Positions 21,780-33,809 of a stretch of DNA of 64,000 bases are shown here, piece by piece. Position numbers and translations under genes: made by a program. The stretch comes from Xanthostigma xanthostigma. Lineage: Eukaryota; Arthropoda; Insecta; Raphidioptera; Raphidiidae. The DNA lies in NCBI GenBank assembly GCA_963575645.1, contig OY754468.1:8184001-8248000 (forward strand). Direction: 5' to 3'. Each line of letters starts with the position of its first letter. Within the stretch, counting starts at the first letter, position 1. A model generated the notes under the pieces. The model ran no database searches, was not told the origin of the DNA, and was given only the letters and a program-made list of their open reading frames with translations.

Positions 21780-24700
21780 AGTTGATTTAGTACCTTTGAG
21801 TTATGTACTATTAGTATGGTACTCACTACGATAAATGTTTGCAATATAAAGGTGCCAAATACGATTTAAAAAAATAAAAAATAATCTGAATGGAATTTAA
21901 CAGGTTTTCATTATTACCTAATCACCTACATGTATATATAAAATTTTATCTATGAATTGAAAATTAATAAGGTAAAAGATCCGGATTATCCGGCACATCA
22001 CTAGTTTGTATATTAACGTCTCTACAATTTTATAGCCGCCTGTATAAATTATACAGTCACATTAATAAATGAATGTAGAAAGTAATTTTCTTGATGCTTA
22101 CTTTTTTATTTATTATAAAAGCTTCCAACGAAATTTATAAAAAAATAATAATGACATAATAAAAACAGACTCTCCCAAAAATACTTAGCTACCATCGGTT
22201 TTCATTGTATTTTGTATTAGACATTATAAAACGACCAAAAAAATGACTTAAAAATAATAAAATAAATATGTTTAAAACAACTATGATTTAAATAAATAAG
22301 TCATATTTAATTTATTATTTTAAGTAATATTTAATTTATTATTTTAAGTAATATTTATTATTGACTCACTCCGAGCGCCATTACTCTGTGCTGAGCTGTT
22401 CTGTACTGCGCACACAGCACAGGCCACAGAGGCACTTGTTAATTTTGCACGTACAGTGACTTAAACCATTCACATTGACGTCGTTGAAAAAGATATAATA
22501 TTGTAACAATAGACATTATTATTGTTAAGCTTTTATTATACTATATAGTTTATCCGAAATGCGAATAATATTACATCAGAATTCATATTAAAATGAGCTC
22601 AGAGCTGAGTGTGTGTATTGTGCTGTACAATGCTTCGTGACTCTTGAGCATGGCATGATGACAGTTCACACCTCTGCAGTAGTGCGTACTGTCTAGTGTC
22701 GCTCCTTTGAACGACTCCCTCTGAGCGACTCTATTTCCTCGAAGCCAGTTCCTAATAAAGAGTCATGTGGACGCATCACTACTTCAGAATGAGATATCGG
22801 ACTGGAAGCAAACATTTGATCGACCAAACCAATCGTCCGTGAACGGCTGTCATCGTTTATTGTCGTAGCTTCCGTTTCCAATGTAGACCTACATTATAAT
22901 CTTGGTGTTCGTTTTTCTTCCGATGTCGACCGACATCGGATCGGGAGAAATATGAATCCAAAGTAGGTGTGATTAGTTCTTACAGTGAAAGGATTTGGTG
23001 CGCTCAACTCATAGCTCCTTAGTTGTTTAACATTTATGATTTATTTTAAATCTGGAATAAGGAACTAATTAGCTTTTATTTGGGCACTAAAATTCAGCGA
23101 GGTTTTTTGGAGAAAAATGCCTAAACGTGAGCAAAATTGTCACATTCTTGTAGGGCGATTTTACAAAACGCAAGCTTTCTATCTAAATAATACGTAAAAT
23201 AAGTTCATAAATCAAAGCACAGTGAGAATCATTACAACTTTGCTAAAGTCTTAAAAGAATTTTCGTGTCTCCCAATTTTTATTCGAATATTTTAAGAACA
23301 CCAACAAATTAAATAGTGAGCGCTGTTGCCAAATTTCCGATACAAAGCACGTAATGAAACGAGCTTCTTTCCGCTTTAACTTCCGCCAATCAGCCAATCA
23401 GATAGTTATAACTGTATGGTATGGATTGACGTAAACAATTTTTCGTTGTTTTAAAGATTTTTAATTGTTTTGATTAATATACCTTGTGTAAATATAATAT
23501 AAAGCATTAACATTGCATTCAAATATAGCGTGTTTTATTAATTAATAACCTCAAAATTATCTTGTGAATCAATTGTATTCCCTCATAATAAGAACTAGCC
23601 ATATCTTGAATTGAACCGTGAATTTTTATTTAATGGGACGGTCCCATAAATTCGCTACTAATTTTCTTTTACTAAATAGTAAACATATACGGTTTTGTCT
23701 TGAGGCCAAAGATATGTACACAAGGAGATTTTAAATATCTGACTTGAAGTGAGCATGGACAAACGTTCACCAGACATGAAAAGAGAGAGAAAGACAGAGA
23801 GAACGCTAAGAAACAGCGTCAGTTGCACCGTCGATCGATCGTTTACCCGCAGTCCGGTCCTGTTTAAGAGATGTATATTATGTATATGTAGCAGCGTTAG
23901 TCCAATACTAGCCATTTCTTAAAACGTCAAGCCATTTTATAAAAACAAACTAAAGAAAGGCTCAATTCGGGTCCGCACCGTAAATTCACGTCAAAATGTT
24001 GATAATTTCTCAAATTGCAATTAATTGCAGACAGGGTTGCCAACCGTCTTCTTTTCATCGGACACCATTCTCTTGTTAAGAAATTTTTCGAATTTGTACA
24101 AAGTAAGTACTAATTTTTAGAAAAACTTTATATATTTTTAGGAACATAATTTTTCAATAAAAATTTTTTGATAATAGGTTATTTTAGGACTGTTTTTCGT
24201 AGAGTGGCTTAAATTATGTATGTCGTAGTTATAGGCCGCATTTTTGGTTCATAAAAATAAAATCGCTAGATCTAGAACTTATTTTTTTTAATTCTTAATT
24301 CCGCGCGAGAACGCTAGCTGCATGATATGTTATGGCTTGACGTCACTATTGTAGTAAACAAACGTAAGCTGACACGTTATTTCTTTGCGTTGATTTACTA
24401 CAACTGTGACGGGATACACGAAACCTTTTTTAAACTTGAATAACAAATCAATCGTGTGTTTTTATTGAAACCAATATGTTTGAGTTTCTCAAAAAATTAT
24501 ATCGCGTTAAAAATCTCTAAAATTGACCTGTCTGTAAAATTTCATCCGAATCGATGGAAAAATAGCGGAGTTATAAAGCTGTGATATACTTTTTTTACCA
24601 ATTGGCTACGGAACCCTAAAAATGACCGAACGCTTCATAAAACGGCTAATTTCAGAACATAGCTGCGACACACACACAACGCTATATAGCGCAAGGCAGC

Positions 24701-25055
24701 TTGCGAAAAGCATGCCACCCCAAACCAACAAAACATTACAGTTCACAACAAACGATAGGTAAGCACCAAGGCTGGTAGCGAAGAGAGGTAGCCTCACTCC
24801 GTGGGATGATGTCATTCTGCCGATCTGTACTACGAATGCGAGGCAACGGGTGTTGTTTATGCACTTTTATGGCACTCCTTAACAAATGTCACACAAATCA
24901 AAAAACAGAATATTGATGTTATTTTTAACATATTGAGTGTATTTATAGATAATTTTTTGCTGACAATTAAAGAATATTCCAGCCTATTAAATATTAGAAA
25001 GCAAAGCAAAAATATCTGAAATAGAGAGCAGAAAATTTTTTAAATGCCTAATAAT
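21780..25055. other. Long intergenic stretch, no gene seen
   Basis: About 3.3 kb with no convincing gene on either strand. Details: a perfect CCGATGTCG-AC-CGACATCGG hairpin at 22,919-22,938; duplicated TAAGTAATATTTAATTTATTATTT near 22,300-22,350; and a phrase ACGGAACCCTAAAAATG at about 24,607 that resembles widespread insect repeat sequence. Short minus-strand frames at 22,693, 23,658 and 24,606 have no recognisable domains. Confidence 0.4.
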
Positions 25056-25063
25056 GTGTATTA

Positions 25064-25332
25064 CAGTGATTCTCGACCACTGTGCCGCGAAATTCTTAGT
25101 GTGCCGCCAAATTTTAGAATTGTATATGTCACCGTAAAATTGTAAATACCGTTAGGTTGTAATCTGTCTCGCGAGATTGTGAACTGTCGAAAGATTGTGA
25201 ACCTCAACGTAATAATAATACATTAAATTGTAAGTAGTACGTTGAGGTTCACAATCTTTCGACAGTTCACAATCTCGCGAGACATATTACAACCTAACGA
25301 TATTTACAATTTTACGGTGACATATATATAGT
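25064..25332. mobile_element. hAT-like end with a near-perfect palindromic MITE
   Basis: CAGTGATTCTCGACCACTGTG at 25,064 resembles hAT termini. It is interrupted by a palindrome at about 25,122-25,328 whose ends are ATATGTCACCGTAAAATTG and the complement. Arms of about 90 bp match almost exactly (CTCGCGAGATTGTGAACTGT, CGAAAGATTGTGAACCTCAA), with a 35-nt loop. No coding content. Confidence 0.7.
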
Positions 25333-25769
25333 AAAAATGATTTTATTTGAATTAACTTTGAATGAAGAGGAAGAATTAATTTTGCTTTCTAATAATCGAG
25401 ATTTAATTTTGAAATATTCGGAAGAATCAATTAATTCATTTTGGATTAACATTAGATACGATTATCCCATAATATACCAAACTACAAAGACTCATGTCTC
25501 ATGATTACTGGTGCTTCAAGTACATGCCCCACTGTTGCCTTGGAGGTGATACTCGATCTTTCCATCTCCCACTCTATTTAGAGAAAGAAGCAGCAATTTT
25601 TGCGACTCGATTGCAAAGAACAAAAATTTGAAAAGAAGTTTGACCCTGCAGGCCATCCCTGTAACTTCCCGCTATTTTCGAGTTCAAAACGCTCAAAAAT
25701 ATATAAAATATGGCAAGAAGTTTATTTTTTAGCTCTTCGAGCTCAAAAAAAAAACAATTTGTTACGAAA

Positions 25770-26690
25770 TTTTCGTTCACTATATCTCATGAACAAATGA
25801 ACCGATTTTGATGCGATTTGCGGCAGTCGACTCAATTTTTTATCCTTAAAAAGTAATTTATTACAGAAAAATCGATCTCATAGGAATTTTACGAGCAATT
25901 TAAAAAAAACACTTTTTTACAAATTTTTCGTTCACGATATCTCATGAACAAATGAACCAATTTTGATCTGGTTTGCGGCGATCGACGCAGTTTTTTTAAC
26001 TTAAAAAAGTAAATTATTACAAAAAAATCGATTTGATAAGAATTTTACGAGTAATTATAAAAAATTACTTTTTTCCTAATTTTTCGTTCACGTTATCTCA
26101 TGAACAAATGAACCAATTTTGATCTGGTTTGCGGCGATCGACGCAGTTTTTTTAACTTAAAAAAGTAAATTATTACAAAAAAATCGATTTGATAAGAATA
26201 TAACGAGTAATTATAAAAAATTACTTTTTTCCTAATTTTTCGTTCACGTTATCTCATGAACAAATGAGCCAATTTTGATCTGGTTTGCGGCGATCGACGC
26301 AGTTTTTTTAACCTAAGAAAGTAAATTATTACAAAAAAATCGATTTGATAAGAATTTTACGAGTAATTATAAAAAATTACTTTTCTCCTAATTTTTCGTT
26401 CACGTTATCTCATGAACAAATGAACCAATTTTGATCTGGTTTGCGGCGATCGACGCAGTTTTTTTAGCCTAAGAAAGTAATTTATTACAAAAAAATCGAT
26501 CTAATAACAATTTTAAGAATCATTTTAAAAAAACACTTTTTTACGATTTTTTCGTTCACGGTATCTCGTGAACAAATGAACCGATTTTGATGCGGTTTGC
26601 GGAAATCGACGCAGTTTGTTAAGGAGAAGAGCTGATTAGATTTTGGAATTATTCGGTTTAGTAGTTTAGAAAATATTTTACAAAAACAAA
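25770..26690 (+). repeat. 156-bp tandem repeat array, about six units
   Basis: CTCATGAACAAATGA(A/G)CC recurs at 25,784, 25,941, 26,097, 26,253, 26,409 and 26,565, giving periods of 157, 156, 156, 156 and 156 bp. Units 3 to 5 are nearly identical, the outer ones more diverged. This is the pattern of local unequal exchange. Each unit contains TTTGCGGCGATCGACGCAGTTTT and ATCGAT. No open frame spans it. Confidence 0.9.
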
Positions 26691-26844
26691 TTTTTAAAAA
26701 TTTTTGAAACTTGTTTTTTTAAGATTTCTCAAAATTTTTTGGGCCGAATCGTTTCAAATTTTCAGGAAGTCTAAGTTCACCAAGATCACGTCAGATGCCG
26801 CAAACCGCGTTTCAGTCGGACACTCCGTTCAAAAGATATAAAAG

Positions 26845-26847
26845 GTT

Positions 26848-26881
<34 letters not shown>

Positions 26882-26893
26882 TACATACAGCCC
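26845..26893. repeat. CA/ACAT microsatellite
   Basis: An uninterrupted run of ACAT and AC units immediately downstream of the 156-bp array. Confidence 0.85.
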
Positions 26894-27244
26894 TACGGAC
26901 ATCATCGCCAAAATAGTTTTAATAGCTTCCTAGGACCTCAAAACGTCGAGATCTGGCGAAAACTCGATTTTCGAAAATCGGGGTGAAACCAATAACTTCC
27001 CGATTTTTGAAAAAAAAAAAAAAAAATTTTTTTTATTTTTTTTAAAGCGGGAAGTTAAAAAATTTTAAGTCTGGAGACTTAACAAGCCATCTAAGTATTC
27101 TTAGAAATCCTAACCTAATGACCTGTACAGTGGTGGATCTGATGGATGTCAGATTCAAATTTGACAGAAGATTCAATGCTACTATAGAAAGGGAAGAAAG
27201 TAAGATAGACTTCCCTAGAGGATCCCTGGTATACAGACGGATCT

Positions 27245-27830
27245 AAGATGGATAATAAAAAATTTTTTGGACTACATATTTCTGATGATTTATCCTGGGA
27301 TAAACATATTGACTCTATCTGCCCAAAAGTCAATCAAATTTGCTACCTGTTGAATAAATGCAGGTATATTATTTCAGAAGACATTTTAAAACTTATATAT
27401 TACGGATATTTTGTTCCCACTTGTACATATGGAATTATTTTTTGGGGAGGATCTACAATTATACAGAGGATATTTGTAATAGAGCAATAAGAATCATGAC
27501 TCGATCAAATATGTTGACTCCCTGCAGACCTCTGTTTAAAAGTCTAGATATTTTAACTATTCCGTGTCTATTTATTTATGAATGCCTAAAATTTGTTAAA
27601 AAAATCCAGAAATGTTTTTAAAAAGGGAAGAAGTTCATAATATCAATACCAGGTGGAAACACAAAATTTGTATACCCAAACATAAATCCACGCTCTATGA
27701 AAAAAGTGCTACATACAGTTGCGTTAAATTATACAACAAATTGCCTGAGAATATAAAGAATATCAATAATATCAACAGGTTTAATAAGGCAGTAAAATTG
27801 TTATTAAATGAGCACGCTTTTTAGAGTGCT
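27245..27830 (+). pseudogene. Jockey-like non-LTR retrotransposon, RT C-terminal fragment
   Basis: Three frames joined by frameshifts read FFGLHISDDLSWDKHID, then YFVPTCTYGIIFWGGS, AIRIMTRSNMLTPCRPLFKS, and KLYNKLPENIK. These are in the conserved order of the end of a LINE reverse transcriptase (thumb region: F.G...D..L.W..HI..., Y...V...L.YGI..WG, Q..A.R.I, CRP.F..L..L, YN.LP..I). At least two frameshifts break it. The 3' UTR continues to an (ATT)n tail at about 28,811 but is split by the MITE at 27,891-28,658. Confidence 0.8.
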
Positions 27831-27890
27831 CACGAATACTTAGAACTCTAAGTTTTTTAAATTAACTTTTATCTGATGATGTCTATATAC

Positions 27891-28658
27891 AGGGTGTCCC
27901 ATTAAGAATGGGACATAGAACAACCGCGGACTCTCCAATTCAAAATAAAACGATTAAGCGAAATATGCTTAGATAAAATGTTACTCGCTCTACCAGTGGC
28001 GTACGGCAGGAGTAAGTAATGCTTGTACCCCTTCTAAATGTTACGCCGCTGTCTAAATTTTAATTTTGACTATAATTTTATTTTTTTTGATATTTTCTAA
28101 GTCAATAATGTACACTTGTTAGTTTGTTGTAAAGTCATTGGTTTTCGAGATATTCGCAGTTTTTTTAAGACAAAATTGTAAAAATGAATATTATTAATAA
28201 TAATACAAATAAAAAGTACATGTCTATCTATCTTTAACTGCGAATATCTCGAAAACCAATGACTTTACAACAAACTAACAAGTGTACATTATTGACTTAG
28301 AAAATATCAAAAAAAATAAAATTATAGTCAAAATTAAAATTTAGACAGCGGCGTAACATTTAGAAGGGGTACAAGCATTACTTACTCCTGCCCTACGCCA
28401 CTGGTAGAGCGTACTGAACTAATTTTTTTATTGTTAGGTTCATTTTATGATATTTAACAAGTGTGCCGATTTGAGTAAAATTATACGGTGTATTAAAAAA
28501 ATTATGGACAATAATAATTTTTCAGTTTTCAACTTCAACACCCCGTATTTCGGAAACGAGTAACATTTTATCTAAGCATATTTCGCTTAATCGTTTTATT
28601 TTGAATTGGAGAATCTGCGGTTGTTCTATGTCCCATTCTTAATGGGACACCCTGTATA
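27891..28658. mobile_element. Long foldback MITE nested in the LINE 3' UTR
   Basis: Ends read ACAGGGTGTCCCATTAAGAA and the complement, between TATA-rich flanks consistent with a TA-containing duplication. Arms run from 27,891 to about 28,180 and from about 28,238 to 28,658. The right arm carries an extra segment of about 140 bp (28,418-28,555) absent from the left. The LINE 3' end resumes after the right end, so insertion followed the LINE. Confidence 0.8.
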
Positions 28659-28814
28659 TATATTTTAATATTTTTTATCAATTGTCTGTTATTGTTTATT
28701 TTTACTTATTTATTTACTTTGTGTTATGAATTGACGAACCTTCCTGCGGTTTGCATGTTATTTATAAAGGTTAATAAATTTATTATTATTGTTATTATTA
28801 TTATTATTATAGGG

Positions 28815-29445
28815 GGCTTTGATTATTTAGTTTATTCTTCTATCTATCTTTGTACTTCATCTGAAACAGCCGCCAGTTGACACTTGAGCTGAATGGTCGT
28901 ATGGAACGAGTCAACCTTATACTCACCCGACCTTAGGGTAAGCACAGACTGCTGCAGTCGGTAGTACCGACGCTTGTCGGCTAGTAGCGGCGGTGTAGGC
29001 GCCGGTACTGTAACGGCGAACGGATTGGTTCAATGCTGTCACGACCGGCTGACGGAGCGCTTCGAGCCCATGCATATATACAGATATATTGACTTTGCAC
29101 GAGTGTGTGCGTGAGTGCGTGCGTGCTTGTGCGTGAATGTGTGTGTGCGTGCGTTAGGGCGCCCGATACGCACTTCTGCAGGCATGGCCGCCTGCATACT
29201 AATTAACAAAAGTAATAATAATATTGGTTGCAGACAATCGAATAACGGTTACCATAAAAACACTTGCCTTTGTACTAATAAACGATGTCATTGTGTAGCT
29301 GTTGATGATACGTCATCACTGACGTCATTAAACTGTCCTTTAATAGCTGCAACTGCAAAACTACAAAGGTCAGTAACCTTGATTCTCAACTGCATGACGT
29401 GTTAATAGTTTAGGCGTTTTTAAAATATAGGACCCCGCACTAACG
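28815..29445. other. Intergenic stretch, relatively GC-rich
   Basis: GC content rises at 28,930-29,200, with GTGCGTG-type simple repeats at 29,103-29,155. The 96-codon plus-strand frame at 29,115 is partly made of that repeat and is not convincing. Confidence 0.35.
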
Positions 29446-29447
29446 TT

Positions 29448-29950
29448 ATGGGATTTGGTTTTCGGTTAAATTGATCGAAAATGGTTTTGTTTTATAGTTT
29501 TAAGGTCAATAAGAAAAAGTGTCCATGGGCGCATAGACTAAAATCTAATAGATTTTTAGCTACGGGTATGTTTAGCGAGATTGTAGATATAGAGATATCC
29601 ATTGAATTCACAATCTTAAAAAAAATCCTAAGCTCTAGAAATATGTTTTCGAGTGCGCTGAATCCGAATATGACATTATTATTTTATACAGGATGACACC
29701 TTCCAACATTTCCTAATTTTCGACTATTTTTCTATTTCTAAAAAAGAAACAAAAGTTGAGCATGGAACATGTTTGTGACTTCAATGGATATCCCTATATC
29801 TAAAATCTCGCTTAACATATCTGTAGCTCAAAATCTATTGGTTTTTACGCTATGCGCCCATGGACACTCTTTCTTAGTGACCTTTAAACTATAGAATAAA
29901 ACCATTCTCGATCAATTTAACCGAAAACTAAATCCTATAAGGTTTGAGTC
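29448..29950. repeat. Foldback element of about 500 bp
   Basis: The left arm (GGATTTGGTTTTCGGTTAAA..., GTGTCCATGGGCGCATAG) is inverted at the right (CTATGCGCCCATGGACACT..., TTTAACCGAAAACTAAATCC). The centre contains TCTAGAAATATGTTTTCGAG and ACAGGATGACACC. No coding domain. Confidence 0.75.
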
Positions 29951-30160
29951 GAGTCCTTTTGTATATTAAAATGACATTTTTTTCTAGAGCTGTTTCGTAT
30001 AAATGTTTTCTACTTGCTTTTCAATCGAATTTCAAACCTTCCCTGAGCGTAAAATATTTTTAAAACAAGTGTACAATCTTAACTGTAAATAGATAGATAC
30101 ATAACTAGATTAAATATATAATTACATGCGATTTTTTTGCGTTTAACCATTGATCTAGAC

Positions 30161-30695
30161 CAGTGATTCCCAAAGTGGTCTATATCGACCCCCAGGGGTC
30201 GACGACAACTTACAAGAGGTCCATGTCAGCGGGAAAAAAATTGGGTGTCCATGAAATGAAAATGGGGGTCAACGATAGTGAATCTCCTAACAAAAAAAGA
30301 AACAAACTGGACATCGTTAACCGAAGAGATTTAAGATTAAATCTAAATAAATTGATGCCAAATGTTGAAAATTTATTATTAAAGCATCAGAGGTTCATCC
30401 CTCACACTAAAAGCATTTATTTTTTGCTTAGTTACGTTATGTAACAGAAAATAAATTTTAAGTTGGTTCGTTTAATTTGAATCTAATTAGTGAATGTATA
30501 AAACTAAACATTTCACACTACATTTCACTACCGTTATAAATTTAAATCGTTCAAAGTGAGTAGCACTATATCTGTTGTCAAAAATACATTTGAAATTAAT
30601 GAATTTGCAAAAAATCAATATCAGATAAGGGGGTCTATTCAAAACCGAAAAACATGGCAAGTGGTCTACGAGACAACAAAGTTTGGGGACCTCTG
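30161..30695. mobile_element. hAT-superfamily MITE with perfect 8-bp duplication
   Basis: Termini are CAGTGATTCCCAAAGT and, inverted, CAGAGGTCCCCAAACT. Flanks carry an exact 8-bp direct repeat, ATCTAGAC (30,153-30,160 and 30,696-30,703). CAG..GxTTCCCAAA termini plus an 8-bp duplication define hAT elements. The 93-codon plus-strand frame inside has no transposase features. Confidence 0.9.
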
Positions 30696-30834
30696 ATCTA
30701 GACAAAGTAAGAGAACAGCTATCTCACTCCTGCACAAGGTAAATAATGTCGTTTACAAAAGTAGTTCGCCGTCGGTTTCAATTTATGATGTCTAGTCATC
30801 ATTGAGCAAAGATAATATATTATCTTAACTTGCA

Positions 30835-30890
30835 TTGAGGCCCTGATGATGAAAATATATTTTTCGAAACGTTGGCCACAAGCGATACTC
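30835..30890 (+). ncRNA. Hammerhead-ribozyme-like motif (Penelope-type)
   Basis: GGCC-CTGATGA (30,843-30,849), then a GAAAA-TATAT-TTTTC stem-loop (30,851-30,865), then GAAAC (30,866-30,870), GTT and GGCC. Stem I would be GGCC/GGCC. All core bases of a type I hammerhead are present, with one extra T before stem II. The following CACAAGCGATACT also occurs in the palindrome at 2281-2465, so it belongs to a dispersed family. Confidence 0.6.
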
Positions 30891-31009
30891 TGATAAAGCT
30901 TATTTCAAACTTGTTTCTCAACCAAACAAATCTCCTTCAATAGAAAAACTTCTTGAAAATTCATTAAGAAAAAATTGTATATATAGGTATGAACAAAAAT
31001 TATTAGATT

Positions 31010-31200
31010 TATTTATTGTACGACGTTTTGTCTATAAATTTAGACTTTGTCAAGTAGGTATAGCAAAATAAATAACAGTAAATATTAAAATCAACATTAA
31101 TTACTAACCATAGCAATTATAATTATTGTTAATTATTTTGCTGTACTTGAAAAAGTCTAGATCTATAGACGAAACGTCGTACATTAAATCTCTTATATTT
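31010..31200. repeat. Inverted pair of degenerate hammerhead-bearing repeats
   Basis: ACGACGTTTTGTCTATAAATTTAGAC at 31,020 and GTCTAGATCTATAGACGAAACGTCGT at 31,155 are inverted copies. Each ends in GAAACGTCGT on the relevant strand, but the CUGANGA core is lost (CTTGAAA). They resemble the terminal repeats of Penelope-like elements. Confidence 0.5.
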
Positions 31201-31690
31201 TTGTTCACACACCTGCATTTTTTTCATAGCCCCGTCGGAGCTGATTTTTATATTTTTGAAATACACTAAATATTTTTTAGGGTGTTGGGCTTATTTAGGA
31301 TGTAATTAAGGTATATTCAGTGAAAAACTAAATTTAACATTTACAGAATTTTGGAAAATCATATGTCTATTGATATGGACAACGGGTCAAATTTTTTTAC
31401 GGTAATTCTAGCATAGGATGTTTCATTATTTTTAAGTATAACATCATAAAGTTAAGATAAATATCCGCACAAGAAAAATAGATTACATCATGAAAATGCG
31501 TAAGTTATACTAAGTAATACATAATCAGAATGTAGGTACCTACACCTTTATTATCTTTGCGTGAATCCATATCCATGACTGCGATCAACACTTGATTCGA
31601 TATTTAGAGCTACACACATAGTATTTTTTTGTTTTGTTTGGCATGCCAACATCTCTGATAAACCCCTAGCACAATGAAATGTTTATATTT
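31200..31690. other. Intergenic stretch, no gene seen
   Basis: Nothing supportable was seen between the hammerhead-like repeat and the Helitron. Confidence 0.35.
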
Positions 31691-31694
31691 GATA

Positions 31695-32313
31695 CTAGCG
31701 GTCCCGTCCGGTTTCACCCGGGTGTAAAAAAACGAATGGAGAAGGGAGGAATATGAGTACACACATTCATATTAGTTTACCGAGATGAATGTTTTGTCCA
31801 AAATTTCATGATGATCGGAGTTACCGTTCAAAGGGTTTTGTCGATAAAAAGCAGTATTTACCTATACTTTTTTAAACTAATAATTTTTTTTTTTAAATAA
31901 TTAAATAAAATTAAAATAAATTTAAATGTAAGCCTTAGAAGTAATGTAGAAAATAAAAAAAAAATAAAAATATTTTTGCCCAACGTGGGGCTCGAACCCA
32001 CGACCCTGAAATTGACAGTCGCATGCTCTACCGATTGAGCCATCCGAAGTTGTGTACTCACAACGCTAATATGAGTATATTTAGTTAGTGCATTTCACCT
32101 GAATAGAAGCTTATTTTTGAGATACATTTTGCAACATTTTTCATTAATGCTCCGCTCCTAATGGCCGTAGCGTTATATTATATAGCCTATAGCCTTCCTC
32201 GATAAATGGGCTATCCAACAAAAAACTTTTTTTTCAATTATAAACCAGTAGTTCCTGAGATTAGCGCGTTCAAACAAACAAACAAACTCTTCAGCTTTAT
32301 ATATAAGTACAGA
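31695..32313 (-). mobile_element. Non-autonomous Helitron with tRNA-like segment, copy 3
   Basis: Reverse-oriented copy: the CTAG end lies at 31,695-31,698 and the TC start at 32,312-32,313, between T and A flanks as expected. The tRNA-like passenger (31,978-32,049, minus) has a CTGTCAA anticodon loop and a mismatched acceptor stem. Confidence 0.8.
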
Positions 32314-32319
32314 TTTAAT

Positions 32320-33070
32320 TATGCAGACTTATATTACACGCGTTAGAATAGTACTTATGTCCATTAAAATGACCCGTAGGACCAATGGACACGATATCTA
32401 ATATAAATTTTCTTGAAAGATATATCATACTTAAAAAAATTAATACATATTGTTGTGGTGTTATTACGTCACGTTTAACATATGAGCTAAACGTCATTAA
32501 AAATTTTAACATCTTTAATCATCTTCTTTTCGACATCCAAGTCCATATTTTCGACAATTGCTTAAAAAAATGAATGGGTTAAAAAAAATAATAACTAGAA
32601 AAATTTGCAGAAAAATATAAAGTAATTTTAATAAATCTGTCTACAATAATTTAAGCTATAAAATTGATCCACGCTCTGTTACCAGTTTTATAGGGAAAAT
32701 TGCAGTTGGAAGTTTTATTGAAAAACTTTTGCAATTTTCATTCTGTTATTATAATTTATTATTTTAAAACTCATTCGTTTTTTATTGCTATGAAACTATT
32801 GTTGTTTTTTTATAGGTATATATAATAATTTTTTTAAAGCTAACACCGATAATAGTACAGTCATTTGGTGCCGATAAAATAGGTTATATACCTGAAAGTT
32901 TTTCCGGGAGTTTTGAAAATTAGTTATTTTATAGATTTCGATGTAATAATAATAATAATAATAATAATAATGCGTTTAACGTCCATTTCTCGACTTTATG
33001 TCATAACAGACGCCACTCGCACCATTACTATTTTTTTTCTACCACACTTCCCGTTATTTTCTATTTTTAA
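32320..33070. other. Intergenic stretch with an (AAT)n microsatellite
   Basis: A run of AAT repeats lies at 32,945-32,970. No coding sequence recognised. Confidence 0.4.
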
Positions 33071-33077
33071 ACTTCAA

Positions 33078-33385
33078 CTTAATTAATAGCAATGGGCGAA
33101 TGAAAGAATTTTTAGGAAATTAGAATAAGGTAGGCAAATTTTGAGCATAGGAGTTTGACAGGTAATCGGCCATGGCCTTGAATAAGGAACCATCTCGATA
33201 TTTATCTGGAATTGTTGAGGGAAACCATGGAAAACCTCAACAAGATGGCCGGTACAGGAATTACCGTTTCTCGGCGAGAGGCAGTGGGAAAAACTCCCAG
33301 CCACATCTGCCCTTGCCGGGATTCGAACGCGGTACCTCCCGAATGCGAGTCTAGTGCTCTCACCGCTACGCCACCCCGCTCGGTA
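33078..33385 (-). mobile_element. tRNA-headed SINE, copy 2 (fuller copy)
   Basis: On the minus strand it begins ACCGAGCGGGGTGGCGTAGC, with an A box (TAGCGGTGAGAGC) and a B box (CGTTCGAATCC). The roughly 230-bp body matches copy 1 at 905-1204. Its 5' head is about 15 bp longer than copy 1. Confidence 0.8.
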
Positions 33386-33809
33386 TAGATTTCGATGTGC
33401 TCTTTCCGAATTTCTACTTTGCCACCTCGTATCTTTGCCGGTCGCGCCATGTTGAGAAAATGGCGCCTGAAAACAGTTTTTTGTAACAATTTTTTTTCGA
33501 TATCTCTAACGCGAAACTAAATATCGAAAATTCACCCTGTTTGTGAATTCATAGTAGCCTGTCTCAATAAATCATTTCGAATGCCGCAAACCTGATTTGC
33601 TTTAAAGATATCGTTCGACAAAAATGTGTTTACACACACCTGGGACCCCAAATCGTCGAGAAATCAGACCGAAAGCAATAATAGTTAGCGAGACGGTGAC
33701 AGAAATGGTCAAGGAGCACTTGGTGGCAGAAACGCTCCCTTTCGTGTAGTTTGAGTGCCCCTCTGGCAAGTACATCAAATTAGCAGTTATTTCGTTTTCT
33801 TGGTGTGAC

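Noticed and set aside
25770-26690. Regularly spaced repeats as a CRISPR-like array
   Set aside because: The whole 156-bp unit repeats with no unique spacers, and the context is a eukaryotic chromosome; it is a satellite.
29115-29405. A 96-codon plus-strand frame in GC-rich sequence
   Set aside because: The N-terminal third is encoded by GTGCGTG simple repeats, and the rest has no recognisable motif or splice context.
1578-32049. Functional tRNA genes at 1578, 7943, 16,200 and 31,978
   Set aside because: Anticodon or acceptor stems are mispaired and all lie at the same site within Helitron copies, so they are passengers or pseudogenes.
33202-33489. A 95-codon minus-strand frame with a plausible protein look
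   Set aside because: It lies across the tRNA-headed SINE and is a read-through of that repeat.
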